Assembly (NCBI GenBank): GCA_031119205.1
Contig: JAVHYF010000008.1
Span: forward strand, 1 to 64,000
Source of the DNA: Moraxellaceae bacterium
GTDB taxonomy: Bacteria > Pseudomonadota > Gammaproteobacteria > Burkholderiales > Rhodocyclaceae
Direction of reading: 5' to 3'
DNA: 64,000 bases
In this document: positions 35,135 to 44,900 of the stretch, in pieces
Numbering within the stretch: position 1 is the first letter of the stretch
How the letters are laid out: every line of letters starts with the position of its first letter
The notes under the pieces: model-generated
The model's database searches: none
Told to the model about the DNA's origin: nothing
What the model saw: the letters and a program-made list of their open reading frames with translations, nothing else
Made by a program: the position numbers and the translations under genes

Positions 35135-36703
35135 TTACAGGCGTTTCGCCACGCGCATCGCCTTGCGTCCTGCCGTCGCGCCGCGCGCGGGTGCTGGCAC
35201 GGTGGTCAGCATGGCGCGCAGGCGCTGCACCTCGTCCTCGTAACGGCTGCGCGCCATCGCGTCGCGCAACTTGCGTTTCTCGCGCAGCACGCGGCTGCAG
35301 AGTTCGAGCGCACTCACGCGATCCTGCTCGCGGGCGGCGTGCGTCGCCCACATCAGAAAGAAGGCGCAACGCTGCTCCACCGGGATCTGCGAATGCACCC
35401 GCTCCCGCGTCGTCCAGGTGTCGGCCGCCAGTGCCGCGAAGCTGCGCGCGTGCAGCGTCTGTCCCTGCGCGCGCGCGGCGGCACTCACGCGCGCGAAGTC
35501 GAGGTCATGCGCGGCGGCGAGGCGCAGCAGGAACACCATGTTCAGCAGCGAGCTGCGACCGATGGACCACTGCGCGCACACGGCTTCGCTGAGCAGCAAC
35601 CAGTCCACTGCGGTGCCGGCCTGCTGCTGCGGTAGCAGCCCTGCCTCGTGCAGGGCCGACAGGCTGTTGGCGAGATTCGCCGCGGCGATCTGCAAGGCGT
35701 CCGGCAAGCCGGCCAGTGCCGCGCTGCGCACCGCCTCACCGAGGCAGGCGGTGGCCTGCGCTGCGCGCGTGGAATCGCCTTCCGACAGGGCCAGCTCGCG
35801 CAGCAGGATGCCGCCCAGGTTGCAGCAGTCGCTGCACAGGTGGAGGTCCGCCGTCTGTGCCGCAGCATCCACCTGTTGCAGGCGGGCGAGCGCGGCCGCC
35901 GTATTGCCGAGGCTGCCGTACAGGTGCCAGGCCGCCAGCAGGTGCTGGCGTGCATCCAGTTGCCGGCGTGCGGCCGGCGACAGACGGGCGCGCTGCGCGA
36001 TCACCGCCAGTTCACGTAGCTCCGCCTGCACGCCCGCCCAGTCGCCGAGGCGACGCGCGACACGTGCGCGCCGCATCGACAGCGCGGCCGCCTCCAGCGC
36101 GTCATCGGTACGCAGATGTGCCTGCGCGTCCTGCAAGGCCTGCCGTGCCGGGTACAACTCGCCGCGGTCGATGAGCATGTCGGCACGCGCCAAAGCGGCG
36201 ACGTAGCCGAGTGAGGGCAGGCTGCTCGCCGTGCCGCGCGCGGTCGCCCGTCGCGGCGATGGCAACGACAGCACCGGCAGTGCGCCTGCCGCATCGCGTC
36301 GCTGGCCAAGGAATCCGGCGAGCGCCGTTGCCGTCAGCCGCTTGCCCTGCACCGTGATGCGACAGCGCTGCAGCTCTTCGTCATCCAGCCAGAATGGCCC
36401 GGCGCTGCGGCCGGCGCATTGCACCAGCCCGCGCAGCGGGGAATCGTCGAGGCACTGCAAGGCGCGCCATAGCTGCGTGCGGTGCAGTTCCGGCAAACCG
36501 GCCATGCGGTCACGCAAGGCCGCACGCGTACTCGGCGCCTCTGCGCGGGCCAGGCCCTCACCGTGCGCCTGCAACAGCGCAGCGAGCAGACGCGAAAGCA
36601 GGCGCTGGGTCAGGCGTTCGTCATCGACGACGAGGCCGTCGCTACGCATGTCGATGGAGATCAGTGGCGCGCGCGGCGCCTTGCGGGCAGGCATGGCGCG
36701 CAT
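35135..36703 (-). CDS. TPR-like helical-repeat protein of unknown function
   Basis: 522 residues (519 if it starts at the ATG at 36694). The N-terminal third is not recognised. Residues about 155-480 are Ala/Leu-rich helical pairs of TPR type (DRGELYPARQALQDAQAHLR, RRLGDWAGVQAELRELAVIA). The C-terminus is basic (GRKAMRVAKRL). No signal peptide or membrane segment, so probably a cytoplasmic scaffold or regulator. Confidence 0.6.
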   Translation of the reverse strand: MRAMPARKAPRAPLISIDMRSDGLVVDDERLTQRLLSRLLAALLQAHGEGLARAEAPSTRAALRDRMAGLPELHRTQLWRALQCLDDSPLRGLVQCAGRSAGPFWLDDEELQRCRITVQGKRLTATALAGFLGQRRDAAGALPVLSLPSPRRATARGTASSLPSLGYVAALARADMLIDRGELYPARQALQDAQAHLRTDDALEAAALSMRRARVARRLGDWAGVQAELRELAVIAQRARLSPAARRQLDARQHLLAAWHLYGSLGNTAAALARLQQVDAAAQTADLHLCSDCCNLGGILLRELALSEGDSTRAAQATACLGEAVRSAALAGLPDALQIAAANLANSLSALHEAGLLPQQQAGTAVDWLLLSEAVCAQWSIGRSSLLNMVFLLRLAAAHDLDFARVSAAARAQGQTLHARSFAALAADTWTTRERVHSQIPVEQRCAFFLMWATHAAREQDRVSALELCSRVLREKRKLRDAMARSRYEDEVQRLRAMLTTVPAPARGATAGRKAMRVAKRL

Positions 36704-36790
36704 TGTCGGCGCTGGCGCTGGGAAGCACCAGCGCGAATGTCGTTACAGGTGTTACAGATACTGCAGATGCCACAAGAGCGGAGAGGCAGG

Positions 36791-37426
36791 TCAGACGCCT
36801 ACCGCGGCAAGCAGCGCCGGGCGGGTTGCACGCAGGCCCTGAAGCACCATGAAGGCCGCATAGGCGTCGTTGGCCGCGTACAGCAACTGCGGCGGCGACA
36901 GCTCGCGCAGTCCCCAGTTGGAGGTCGTGACCTGCTTGGACTTGTGGAAGCGCTGGCACAGCACCAGCCCCACCGCCGCACGCACACCCATGTCGCCGCT
37001 GTAGCCGTCCTTGCGGAACACGATGTCGAGGTCCAGCAGCGCGGCCGGTTGCACGCCAAGCCGCGCCTGGATCTGGCCGCGGTCGGAGTGCAGGCCGAAG
37101 CCGGCCTTCAGCAGTGCCGGCGATTTCAGCAAGGCCACCAGCGCCTCATGCCCTTCACTGCGATGCACCTGGAACAGGAAGGCCTTGCCGGCGCCCGCCT
37201 TGTCCGCGATCGCGAACTGCACCAGGTGCGGCCCGTCGCTCACCTCGCCCACCTTGAAGGTCGGCCGCGCCTCGGTGTCGAAACCGGCCGCGCCCGCCGC
37301 GAGGATCTCCGCTGCTGCGGCGGCAAACTCGTCTGCCGTGCGTGGCACGACGATCTGCGCCAGCGCGAGCGCGGGAAACGGGTCGAGCAATGCAGTCTCG
37401 GTTTTCGTGGGGCCTTTTTTCTTCAT
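36791..37426 (-). CDS. 3'-5' exonuclease, DEDD family
   Basis: 211 residues from the ATG at 37426 (MKKKGPTKTE). The ribonuclease D/Werner-type exonuclease motifs are present: Exo I FDTEARP with D50 and E52, a central LLDLDIVFR, and Exo III YAANDAYAA of the YxxxD type. These coordinate two metal ions for hydrolysis of DNA or RNA ends. There is no HRDC domain, so it is closer to the short stand-alone exonucleases than to full RNase D. Confidence 0.85.
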   Translation of the reverse strand: MKKKGPTKTETALLDPFPALALAQIVVPRTADEFAAAAAEILAAGAAGFDTEARPTFKVGEVSDGPHLVQFAIADKAGAGKAFLFQVHRSEGHEALVALLKSPALLKAGFGLHSDRGQIQARLGVQPAALLDLDIVFRKDGYSGDMGVRAAVGLVLCQRFHKSKQVTTSNWGLRELSPPQLLYAANDAYAAFMVLQGLRATRPALLAAVGV

Positions 37427-37749
37427 GAAGTAGCGCTTTTCATCTCTTGAATGCCGCGAGTGGACACGCTGATCGGTGCGCACTCCACCTCGCAATTTAC
37501 TGAATACCTGTCATGACGCTCTTGCTGCCATACCAAGAGGCCGCCTGACGGGTTTACTACTTTAGTTGTATTTGAAATTTGCATCCGACGAACGTCATGC
37601 GTCAGGCCCGAAATCAGCCCGAAAGTCTGTTGTAGCAAAACACCTGCGACTCTATATTCCGGCGCTGTCACCGGTCACAAGAATGAAATCGCGGAATCCG
37701 GAATGTCATTTGTCATTTCCGGAAGCGCCATCCTCCGTACCCTGATCCC
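37427..37749. other. AT-richer intergenic region, no gene seen
   Basis: 323 bases between the exonuclease and VOC genes. A minus-strand frame at 37423-37671 overlaps the exonuclease start and has no family resemblance or ribosome site. The base composition is lower in GC than the flanks. A 7-bp inverted repeat at 37697-37723 is listed separately. Confidence 0.5.
37697..37723 (-). terminator. Weak hairpin after the VOC gene
   Basis: TCCGGAA (37697-37703) and TTCCGGA (37717-37723) pair around a 13-base loop, 27 bases after the VOC stop. Downstream on the minus strand the sequence is only moderately T-rich, so the terminator role is tentative. Confidence 0.35.
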
Positions 37750-38142
37750 TCAGCTTGTCTCCAGCAATTCGACGATGCCGGTTCCGGTCTTGAAGAGGAA
37801 AGCGACACGCCGGATTTCGATGGCCGGCGCTTCGGCAGGCTCGGCGAGCACGATGAAGCCGCGCCCTTTCAAGCGGTCGATGCTGGCCACCAGATCCGGT
37901 GTCTCGTAGCAGAAGTGATAGGGCGTATTGCCCACCTTCTTGAGCAGGTTGCCGACGGGTGAGCGCTCATTCGCTGGCGCAACGAGTTCGATGACGTAGT
38001 CATCATTGCGCATGAACTGGATGTGGATATGGCGATGCTCGTCCAGGCAGCGTTCGCCGACCGGCGAGAAACCCAGGTCGAGGAAATCCGACAGGGCGAT
38101 GTCAATGTCGGCGACGGCATAGCCGACGTGGTGGACCTTCAT
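37750..38142 (-). CDS. VOC-family (glyoxalase/methylmalonyl-CoA epimerase-like) protein
   Basis: 130 residues. The N-terminus MKVHHVGYAVADIDIALSDF and the ending FKTGTGIVELLE are typical of the methylmalonyl-CoA epimerase-like VOC group, with metal-ligand candidates in HHVGYAV, the central HIHIQF and the final Glu. AAGGA seven bases upstream supports the start at 38142; the long frame above it is an antisense artefact. It diverges from the biosynthetic operon and shares its 237-base upstream region, so it may act in the same pathway. Confidence 0.85.
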   Translation of the reverse strand: MKVHHVGYAVADIDIALSDFLDLGFSPVGERCLDEHRHIHIQFMRNDDYVIELVAPANERSPVGNLLKKVGNTPYHFCYETPDLVASIDRLKGRGFIVLAEPAEAPAIEIRRVAFLFKTGTGIVELLETS

Positions 38143-38379
38143 GGCGAGTCCTTCGTTGTGGAGTGGGAGGGTGACACGCAAGGTGCCACGCGTACCGGCA
38201 GCACAGCATAACTGTTCCATGCCACGGGGTAACGGCGCCCCGTGGTTCCGGACGGGTCGGGGCGGCAACCCCGGCTCATCACTCCGCGGACATGGCGACC
38301 CGGTGAGCACACCGGGCGCTCGCTTCCGTGGTGTTCCGACATGAAATCGAGCCGCTACGCGCGGCCTGTGGGAGACGAC

Positions 38380-40566
38380 ATGCAGCACGATCAATCGCGA
38401 TTCACCATCACCCTCACCGCGACCTTCACCGCCGGCCCGCTGCGCGAGCCGCTCGGCTTCTGGATGCATACGCTGGGCTTGCCCGCCGGCATCCAGGTGT
38501 CGCCGCTCAACCAGGTCTTCCAGCAACTGCTGGACCCGGCCAGTCCGGTCCGTCGCAACACGGGCGCGAATGTCGTGCTCGTAAGGCTCGACGACTGGTG
38601 TCGCATCGAAGAGGGCTTCGAGCAGGAAACCGGCGGCGGCACACGCGTCCGCGACAAGATCGCACGCAACGTCGACGAACTGGTCGACGCCGTGCGCAAG
38701 GCCGCCACGGCCAGCGCCGCGCCGTACATCGTGTGCTTCTGCCCGCAGTCGCCGGTGTTCACCGTCGACCCGGCGCACGACTTCGGCGACATCGTGCAAG
38801 GCGCGGTCGCCGCGTTGTCGGCGGTGGATGGCGTGCAGGTGCTGACCGCAGCGGACATCGCGCAGCAGTACCCGGTGGAAGACATCCACGACTTCCACGC
38901 CGACCGCCTCGGCCACATTCCCTACAAGCAGCCCTGGTTCGACGCACTCGCCACGATGCTGATGCGCCGCATCCGCGCACTGCGCGAAGCGCCGCGCAAG
39001 CTGGTGGTCCTGGATTGCGACAACACCCTGTGGCGCGGCGTACTCGCCGAAGACGACGCACTGGCGGTGGACGCCGCCCATGCGTACCTGCAGGAATTCA
39101 TGTTGCGCCAGCACGCCGACGGCACGCTGCTGGCGCTGTCCAGCAAGAACGAGGAGGCCGATGTGTGGCGCGTCTTCGACACGCTGCCCGGCATGCGCCT
39201 GACCCGCCAGCACATCGTCGCCCATCGCATCGGCTGGACCGACAAGGCCAGCGGCGTGCGTGCCCTGGCCAGCGAACTGGGACTGGGTCTGGACGCGGTG
39301 GTCTTCGTCGATGACAACCCGGTGGAGTGCGCGGCCGTCAGCGCCGGCTGCCCAGGCGTAGTCACGCTGTGTCTGCCGGCGCAGGCCGATGCGATCCCCG
39401 CCTTCCTGGACAACGCCTGGGTGTTCGACCGCGGCCCCGTGACGCAGGAAGATGCGCGCCGCAACGACATGTATCGCGAAGCCGCGCAGCGCACGCAGTA
39501 CCAGCAGCAGAGCGAGAGCTTCGAGACTTTCCTGCGCGGCCTCGACATGGTGGTGGATATCCGTCCGCTGGAAGCCGCCACACTGACCCGCGCCGCCCAG
39601 CTCGGCCAGCGCGTGAACCAGTTCAACCTCACCGGGCTGCGTCTGGACGAGGCGGCGCTGCAGGCACTTGCCGGCGAACCCCGCGGCCAGGTGCTGACGG
39701 TGGCCGTGCGTGACCGCTTCGGCGACTACGGCCTGGTCGGCCTGATGCTGTGTCGCGCCGACGGGCAGACCCTGGACGTGCTGAACCTGCTGCTGAGCTG
39801 CCGAGCGCTGGGCAAGGGTGTCGAGCACCGCATGCTGGCCGAGCTGGGACGGCGCGCGAGCGCCGCCGGCCTGTCCGGCGTGCACCTGAGCCTGCAGCCC
39901 AGCGAGCGCAACCAGCCGGCGCGGGACTTCCTGCACCAGGTGGCTGCACAGGTGGAACGCATCGATGGGGGCACGCACCACTACGACCTGACGGCCGCGA
40001 GCGCCGCCGCTGTGGACTTCCTCAACTTCATACAACAGGCGGCGCAGCCGCGCACTGCTGCCGCGACCGAAGTCGCCGCCAGCCCGGTCGCCACACCCAC
40101 CGCCGATGTGAGCAGCGATGCAGACCTGCACCAGCGCATCGCCACCGAGCTGGACAGCGCCCGCCGCATCCACGCTGCCGTGCTGGCGCACTGGCAGACA
40201 CGCCTCACCGGCGGTGCCGCACCACGCGCACGCGTCGCGCCGCGCACCGACACCGAGGCCGCGATCGCCACCATCTGGCGTGAGCTGCTCGACCTGGAGG
40301 ACCTCGGCGTCACCGACGACTTCTTCAGCCTCGGCGGCGAGTCCATCAAGGCGGTGCAGATCCTCGCGCGCATCCGCGAGCACTTCGGTGTCGAGCTGCC
40401 GATGACCGTGCTGTTCGCCGACAGCATCACCGTCGCGCGCCTCGCCGAGAAGGTCGACACCACCCTGCTCGAACAGGTGGACGCCAGCGCACTCGCGGCC
40501 GAGCTGGCCGCCATCGAGAACCTGTCGGAAGAAGAAATCGAGCGCCTGCTCGGCCAGGCCAGCTGA
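38380..40566 (+). CDS. FkbH-type HAD protein fused to an acyl/peptidyl carrier domain
   Basis: 728 residues; the start at 38380 follows GGGAG. Order: N-terminal FkbH-associated domain (about 1-190), HAD domain with D212-C-D-N-T (LVVLDCDNTLWRG), a GNAT-like C-terminal half of FkbH (VAVRDRFGDYGLVGLM), and a carrier domain with phosphopantetheine Ser655 in SLGGESIKAV. FkbH proteins load glyceryl units from 1,3-bisphosphoglycerate onto a carrier. Here the carrier is on the same chain, so it can charge itself. It starts the operon. No FkbG/FkbI-type modification genes are visible. Confidence 0.88.
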   Translation: MQHDQSRFTITLTATFTAGPLREPLGFWMHTLGLPAGIQVSPLNQVFQQLLDPASPVRRNTGANVVLVRLDDWCRIEEGFEQETGGGTRVRDKIARNVDELVDAVRKAATASAAPYIVCFCPQSPVFTVDPAHDFGDIVQGAVAALSAVDGVQVLTAADIAQQYPVEDIHDFHADRLGHIPYKQPWFDALATMLMRRIRALREAPRKLVVLDCDNTLWRGVLAEDDALAVDAAHAYLQEFMLRQHADGTLLALSSKNEEADVWRVFDTLPGMRLTRQHIVAHRIGWTDKASGVRALASELGLGLDAVVFVDDNPVECAAVSAGCPGVVTLCLPAQADAIPAFLDNAWVFDRGPVTQEDARRNDMYREAAQRTQYQQQSESFETFLRGLDMVVDIRPLEAATLTRAAQLGQRVNQFNLTGLRLDEAALQALAGEPRGQVLTVAVRDRFGDYGLVGLMLCRADGQTLDVLNLLLSCRALGKGVEHRMLAELGRRASAAGLSGVHLSLQPSERNQPARDFLHQVAAQVERIDGGTHHYDLTAASAAAVDFLNFIQQAAQPRTAAATEVAASPVATPTADVSSDADLHQRIATELDSARRIHAAVLAHWQTRLTGGAAPRARVAPRTDTEAAIATIWRELLDLEDLGVTDDFFSLGGESIKAVQILARIREHFGVELPMTVLFADSITVARLAEKVDTTLLEQVDASALAAELAAIENLSEEEIERLLGQAS

Positions 40567-40581
40567 CGCGGGGACCACGCC

Positions 40582-41931
40582 ATGAAGATCCTGCTCGCGC
40601 AGAACGCGTCCTATTGTCCGGCGCTGGGTGGCGCCAACCGCTCCAACCGCACGCTGCTGGAGTCACTGGCCCGCCTCGGCCATCACTGCGAGGTGGTCGC
40701 CACCGCCGTGCCCGGTGCGGAATCTGCACCGGGTGCCGGTTTCAGCGTGCTCGCCGACGACGGCGAGACACAGCTGATCGACTGCCAGGGCATCGCCGTG
40801 CACGCCGTTCGGGTGCGTGCCACACTGGACAGCGCGCGCCTGCGCAAGGTGTTGCTGGCGCGCATCGCCGCCTTCCAGCCGGACCGCGTGCTGGTGTCCA
40901 CCGAAGACGTCGGCCAGGTGCTGCTGGAGGCCGCCGTATCGCAGGACGCTGCACGCGTGGTCTATCTGGCGCGGACGACGCTGTACCTGCCCTTCGGCCC
41001 CGACTGCTTCGCACCCGCGCCGGAGCGCACCGCACTGCTGCACAAGGTGGGCGGCATCGCGGTGGTCGGCGACTACCTCAAGGACTACTTCCGCCAGCAC
41101 GCCGGACTGGACGCCGATGTGCTGCCGATCTCCCTGTTCGGCGAAGGTCCCTTCCCGGATTTCGGCAACTTCGAAGACGGCTTCGTCACGCTGGTGAACC
41201 CCTGCGCCTACAAGGGGCTGCCGATCTTCCTCGCGCTGGCGGACGCCTTCCCCACCGTGCGCTTCGCGGCCGTGCCCACCTGGGGCACCACCTCGGACGA
41301 TCTGCTCGCGATGAAGGCACGCCCCAACATCAGCGTGCTGGAACCGGTGGAAGACATGGACCGCCTGTTCGCCCGCAGCCGCGTGATGCTGGTGCCCTCA
41401 CTATGGGCGGAGGCCAAGTCGCGCACCATCGTCGAAGCCATGCTGCGCGGCATCCCGGTGATGGCCAGCGACGTCGGCGGCAACCCCGAAGCGAAGCTCG
41501 GCGTGGACTACGTGCTGCCGGTGAATCCGCTGCGCGGTTACCACGCTGCCTGCGACGAACGCAGCCTGCCGGTCGCCGACGTTCCGCCGCAGGATGTCGG
41601 CCCCTGGCGCGATGCACTCGCCCGGCTGCTCGGCGACCGCGCGCACTACGAGGAGGTATCGGCACGTTCGCGCCGCGCCGCGCACGACTACCTGGCCAGC
41701 CGCGGCGGCAGCGAACGCGTCGCAGCCTGGCTGGCGACGCTGCCGACGCGTGGCGTCCCGTCGGCAGTGCACACAGCCGGCGCGGCAGATCTGTCGCTGA
41801 CACCCCCACCCGGCAGCAGCGCCGCCTCTGTCTCCTCCCTCGCACAACTGAGCCCGGCACAACGTGCCCTGCTCGCCCAGCGACTGCGCCAGCGCAGCGC
41901 CGCCACACCGGACACCCCGAAAGATGAGTGA
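40582..41931 (+). CDS. GT4-like glycosyltransferase with C-terminal helix tag
   Basis: 449 residues. The GT-B-type glycosyltransferase body starts MKILLAQNASYCPALGGANR and has the family segment EAKSRTIVEAMLRGIPVMAS with the E-x7-E pattern. After the catalytic part (about 1-395) comes a Ser/Pro-rich linker, then residues 420-438 (LAQLSPAQRALLAQRLRQR), a short helix also seen in the NRPS and in the GT-A-like protein. It overlaps the NRPS gene by 8 bases and follows the FkbH gene by 15. Inferred role: adds a sugar to a carrier-bound intermediate or the product. Confidence 0.82.
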   Translation: MKILLAQNASYCPALGGANRSNRTLLESLARLGHHCEVVATAVPGAESAPGAGFSVLADDGETQLIDCQGIAVHAVRVRATLDSARLRKVLLARIAAFQPDRVLVSTEDVGQVLLEAAVSQDAARVVYLARTTLYLPFGPDCFAPAPERTALLHKVGGIAVVGDYLKDYFRQHAGLDADVLPISLFGEGPFPDFGNFEDGFVTLVNPCAYKGLPIFLALADAFPTVRFAAVPTWGTTSDDLLAMKARPNISVLEPVEDMDRLFARSRVMLVPSLWAEAKSRTIVEAMLRGIPVMASDVGGNPEAKLGVDYVLPVNPLRGYHAACDERSLPVADVPPQDVGPWRDALARLLGDRAHYEEVSARSRRAAHDYLASRGGSERVAAWLATLPTRGVPSAVHTAGAADLSLTPPPGSSAASVSSLAQLSPAQRALLAQRLRQRSAATPDTPKDE

Positions 41932-44900
41932 CGCCGCCGATCCGGCAACTGCGGCGGCCCGCCTGCAAGCCCTGACGCCACAACAGCGCGCCCTGCTCGC
42001 GCGCCGCCTCCAGCAATCACGCAGCGCCGGTAGCAGTGGCGACGGCGGCAATAGCGATAGCGCCAGCAATGCCATCGTCGCCCGCGACCGCAGCGCGACG
42101 CAGCGCTTCGCCACCTCGGCCGCACAGCGACGCTTCTGGCTCCTCGACCAGTGGAACCCCGGCTCGGCCACCTACAACCTGCATCTCGTCTCGCACCTTG
42201 CAGGCCCGCTGGACCAGGGTGCGCTGCAGGCGGCCTTCGACGCGATCCTGCGGCGGCACGAAGTGCTGCAGATGACCTATGCCCCCGCAGCCGGCACCGA
42301 CGATGGCGACGTTGTCTGCGTCCGGCATCCAGCGCCCGCCATCCCGATCGCGCATCGCACGCTCGACACGCCTGCGGGCACGGACACGGGTGCAGCAGTC
42401 GAAGCCTTCGTCCAGGCGGAGATCCGCCGGCCTTTCGACCTCGCCGCTGGCCTGCCCTGGCGTGTGACCTTGCTGGCGCTGTCGCCGACCGAGCACTACC
42501 TGATCGTGGTGATGCACCACATCGTCGGTGACATGTGGTCGCTGCGCATCCTCACGCGCGAGCTGGAAGCGCTCTACAACGCAGCCGTATCCGGCGTCGC
42601 ACATGAAGCACTGAGCAGCGCACTGCCGCCGTTGCCTGTGCAGTACATGGACTACGCCGACTGGCAGCGCGAACCCGCACAGCAGGCGCGCCTGTCCGCC
42701 CAGCTCGACTACTGGCGCGATACCCTGAACGGCGCTCCACCGCGACTCACACTGACCAGCGATTACCCGCGCCCCGTCGAACAAGGTTACCGCGGCGACA
42801 CGCTGGAGTTCGAGCTGCCCGCCTCGCTCAACGACGCCGTGCGCAGCGCTGCAGCCAGCGCGGCCACCACGCCCTTCGTCATCATGCTGTCGGCCTTCGC
42901 GCTGCTGATGGGCCGTCATGCGCGCAGCGAGGACGTGGTGATCGGCTCGCCGGTCGCCGGCCGCACGCAACGCGCGGTGGAAGACCTGATCGGCCTGTTC
43001 ATCAACACGCTGGCGCTGCGCGTGGACCTGTCCGGCGACCCGGACGTAGCGACGCTGTGGCAACGCGTGCGCGAGCGCGTTGCCGGCGCCATGGCCCACC
43101 AGGAGCTGCCCTTCGAGCGCGTCATCGAGGCCCTGCAGGTGGAGCGCGACCTGTCGTGCTCGCCCGTCTTCCAGGTGATGTTCAACTACCAGAGCATCAC
43201 CAAGACACCGTCGGCCTTGAAGGGACTGGAGGTCACGCCCTTCATGCGCCACAACGGCAGCACCAAGTTCGACCTCAACGTATCGGTCAAACAATTGCCG
43301 GACCGCCTGCTGTGCGCCATCACCTGGGACACCGCCCTGTTCCGGCCGGAGAGCATCGCGCGCATGGTGGATCACTTCCGCAATCTGCTGACGCAGATGA
43401 CCGCGCAACCGCAGGCCTCGCTGTCGTCGCTGGACATGCTGAGCGCCACCGAGCGCAGCGTGCTGCTCGATGACTGGTCCTGCGCGGAACGCCGCAGCCA
43501 CCCCGCAGGCAAGGCGCTGCATCACCTCTTCGAGGCACAGACGCGGGCACACCCCGGACGCACAGCGGTCGTCGCACAGGGGCGCCGGCTGCGCTACGAC
43601 GAACTGGACGCACGCGCCAACCAGCTTGCACACGCGCTCATCGCAGCAGGCGTGCAACGGGGTGATCGCGTCGGGCTGTTCATGTCCCGCTCCGCCGAAC
43701 TGCTGGTCGGCCTGCTCGGCATCCTGAAGGCGGGCGCCGCCTACGTGCCGCTGGACCCGCTGTTCCCGGCGGAACGCATCGGCCTGATCGTGGAGGATGC
43801 CGGCATCGCGCTGATGCTCACCGAGGTCGCGTTGCGTGATCGCGTCCCCGCCGGGCCGGACTGCCTGCTGCTGGACGAAGCAGGCAGCCGCGCACGCCTC
43901 GATGCGATGCCGTCCAGCGCGCCAGAGATTGCCTGCGCACCGGATGACCTGCTCTACATCCTCTACACCTCCGGCTCCACCGGGCGCCCCAAGGGCGTCG
44001 CCGTCGAACACGGTCACTACCTGCACTACTACCACGGCATCATGGCGCGCATGGCGCTGCCGGAGGGTCTGCGCTACGCCATCGCGTCCACCTTCGCCGC
44101 CGACCTCGCCACCATCAACGTGTGGGCCGCGCTCAGTACCGGCGGCGAGATCCACGTACTGAGCCATGACGAGGCGGTAGACCCGCTGCGCTACGCGACG
44201 TATTTCCGTACGCATGGCATCGACGTCATCAAGATGGTGCCGAGCCACTTCAAGGCGCTGATGGATGGCGCACCACTGGCCGACATCGTGCCGCGCCGCC
44301 TGCTGGTGCTGGCTGGCGAAGCCAGCGACTGGCCGCTGATTGAAACGATCCGCAGCGCCTGCCCGGACACCGCGCTGCAGATCCACTACGGCCCCACCGA
44401 AACCACCGTGTCGATGCTGGCCTACGCCGTGCCCGCCACGCGCCCGGTGCAGCACACCTCCACCCTGCCGCTCGGTCGCCCCATCGCCAACACCCGTATC
44501 TACGTGCTGGACGAGCGCCTGCAACCGGTGCCGGCCGGCGTGCCGGGCGAGCTGTGCATCGCCGGGCCGGGCGTCGCGCGCGGCTACCTCGGGCAGGCGG
44601 AGCTCACCGCGACGAAGTTCGTGGAGCTGCGTCTGCAGGGACGGGAGCCGGATCGCGTCTATCGCAGCGGCGACCTGGTGCGCTACCTGGACGACGGCGT
44701 CATCGAGTTCCTCGGGCGCGTGGACGAGCAGGTGAAGATCCGCGGCTTCCGTATCGAACCGGGCGAGATCGCCGCCACGCTGAAGAACCTGGCCAGCGTG
44801 CATGACGCCTTCGTGATGGCGCGGCCGGGCGACGATGGCCAGCTGCGGCTTATCGCGTGGGTGGTGCCGATGGCAGACAACGCATTCGACGCCGCGATGT

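Noticed and set aside
37423-37671. An 82-residue minus-strand frame before the exonuclease
   Set aside because: No ribosome site, overlaps the exonuclease start and has no family resemblance.
38143-40578. The upstream extension of the minus-strand frame that ends in the VOC gene
   Set aside because: It is antisense to the FkbH gene. Only the last 130 codons (37750-38142) match a family and have a ribosome site.
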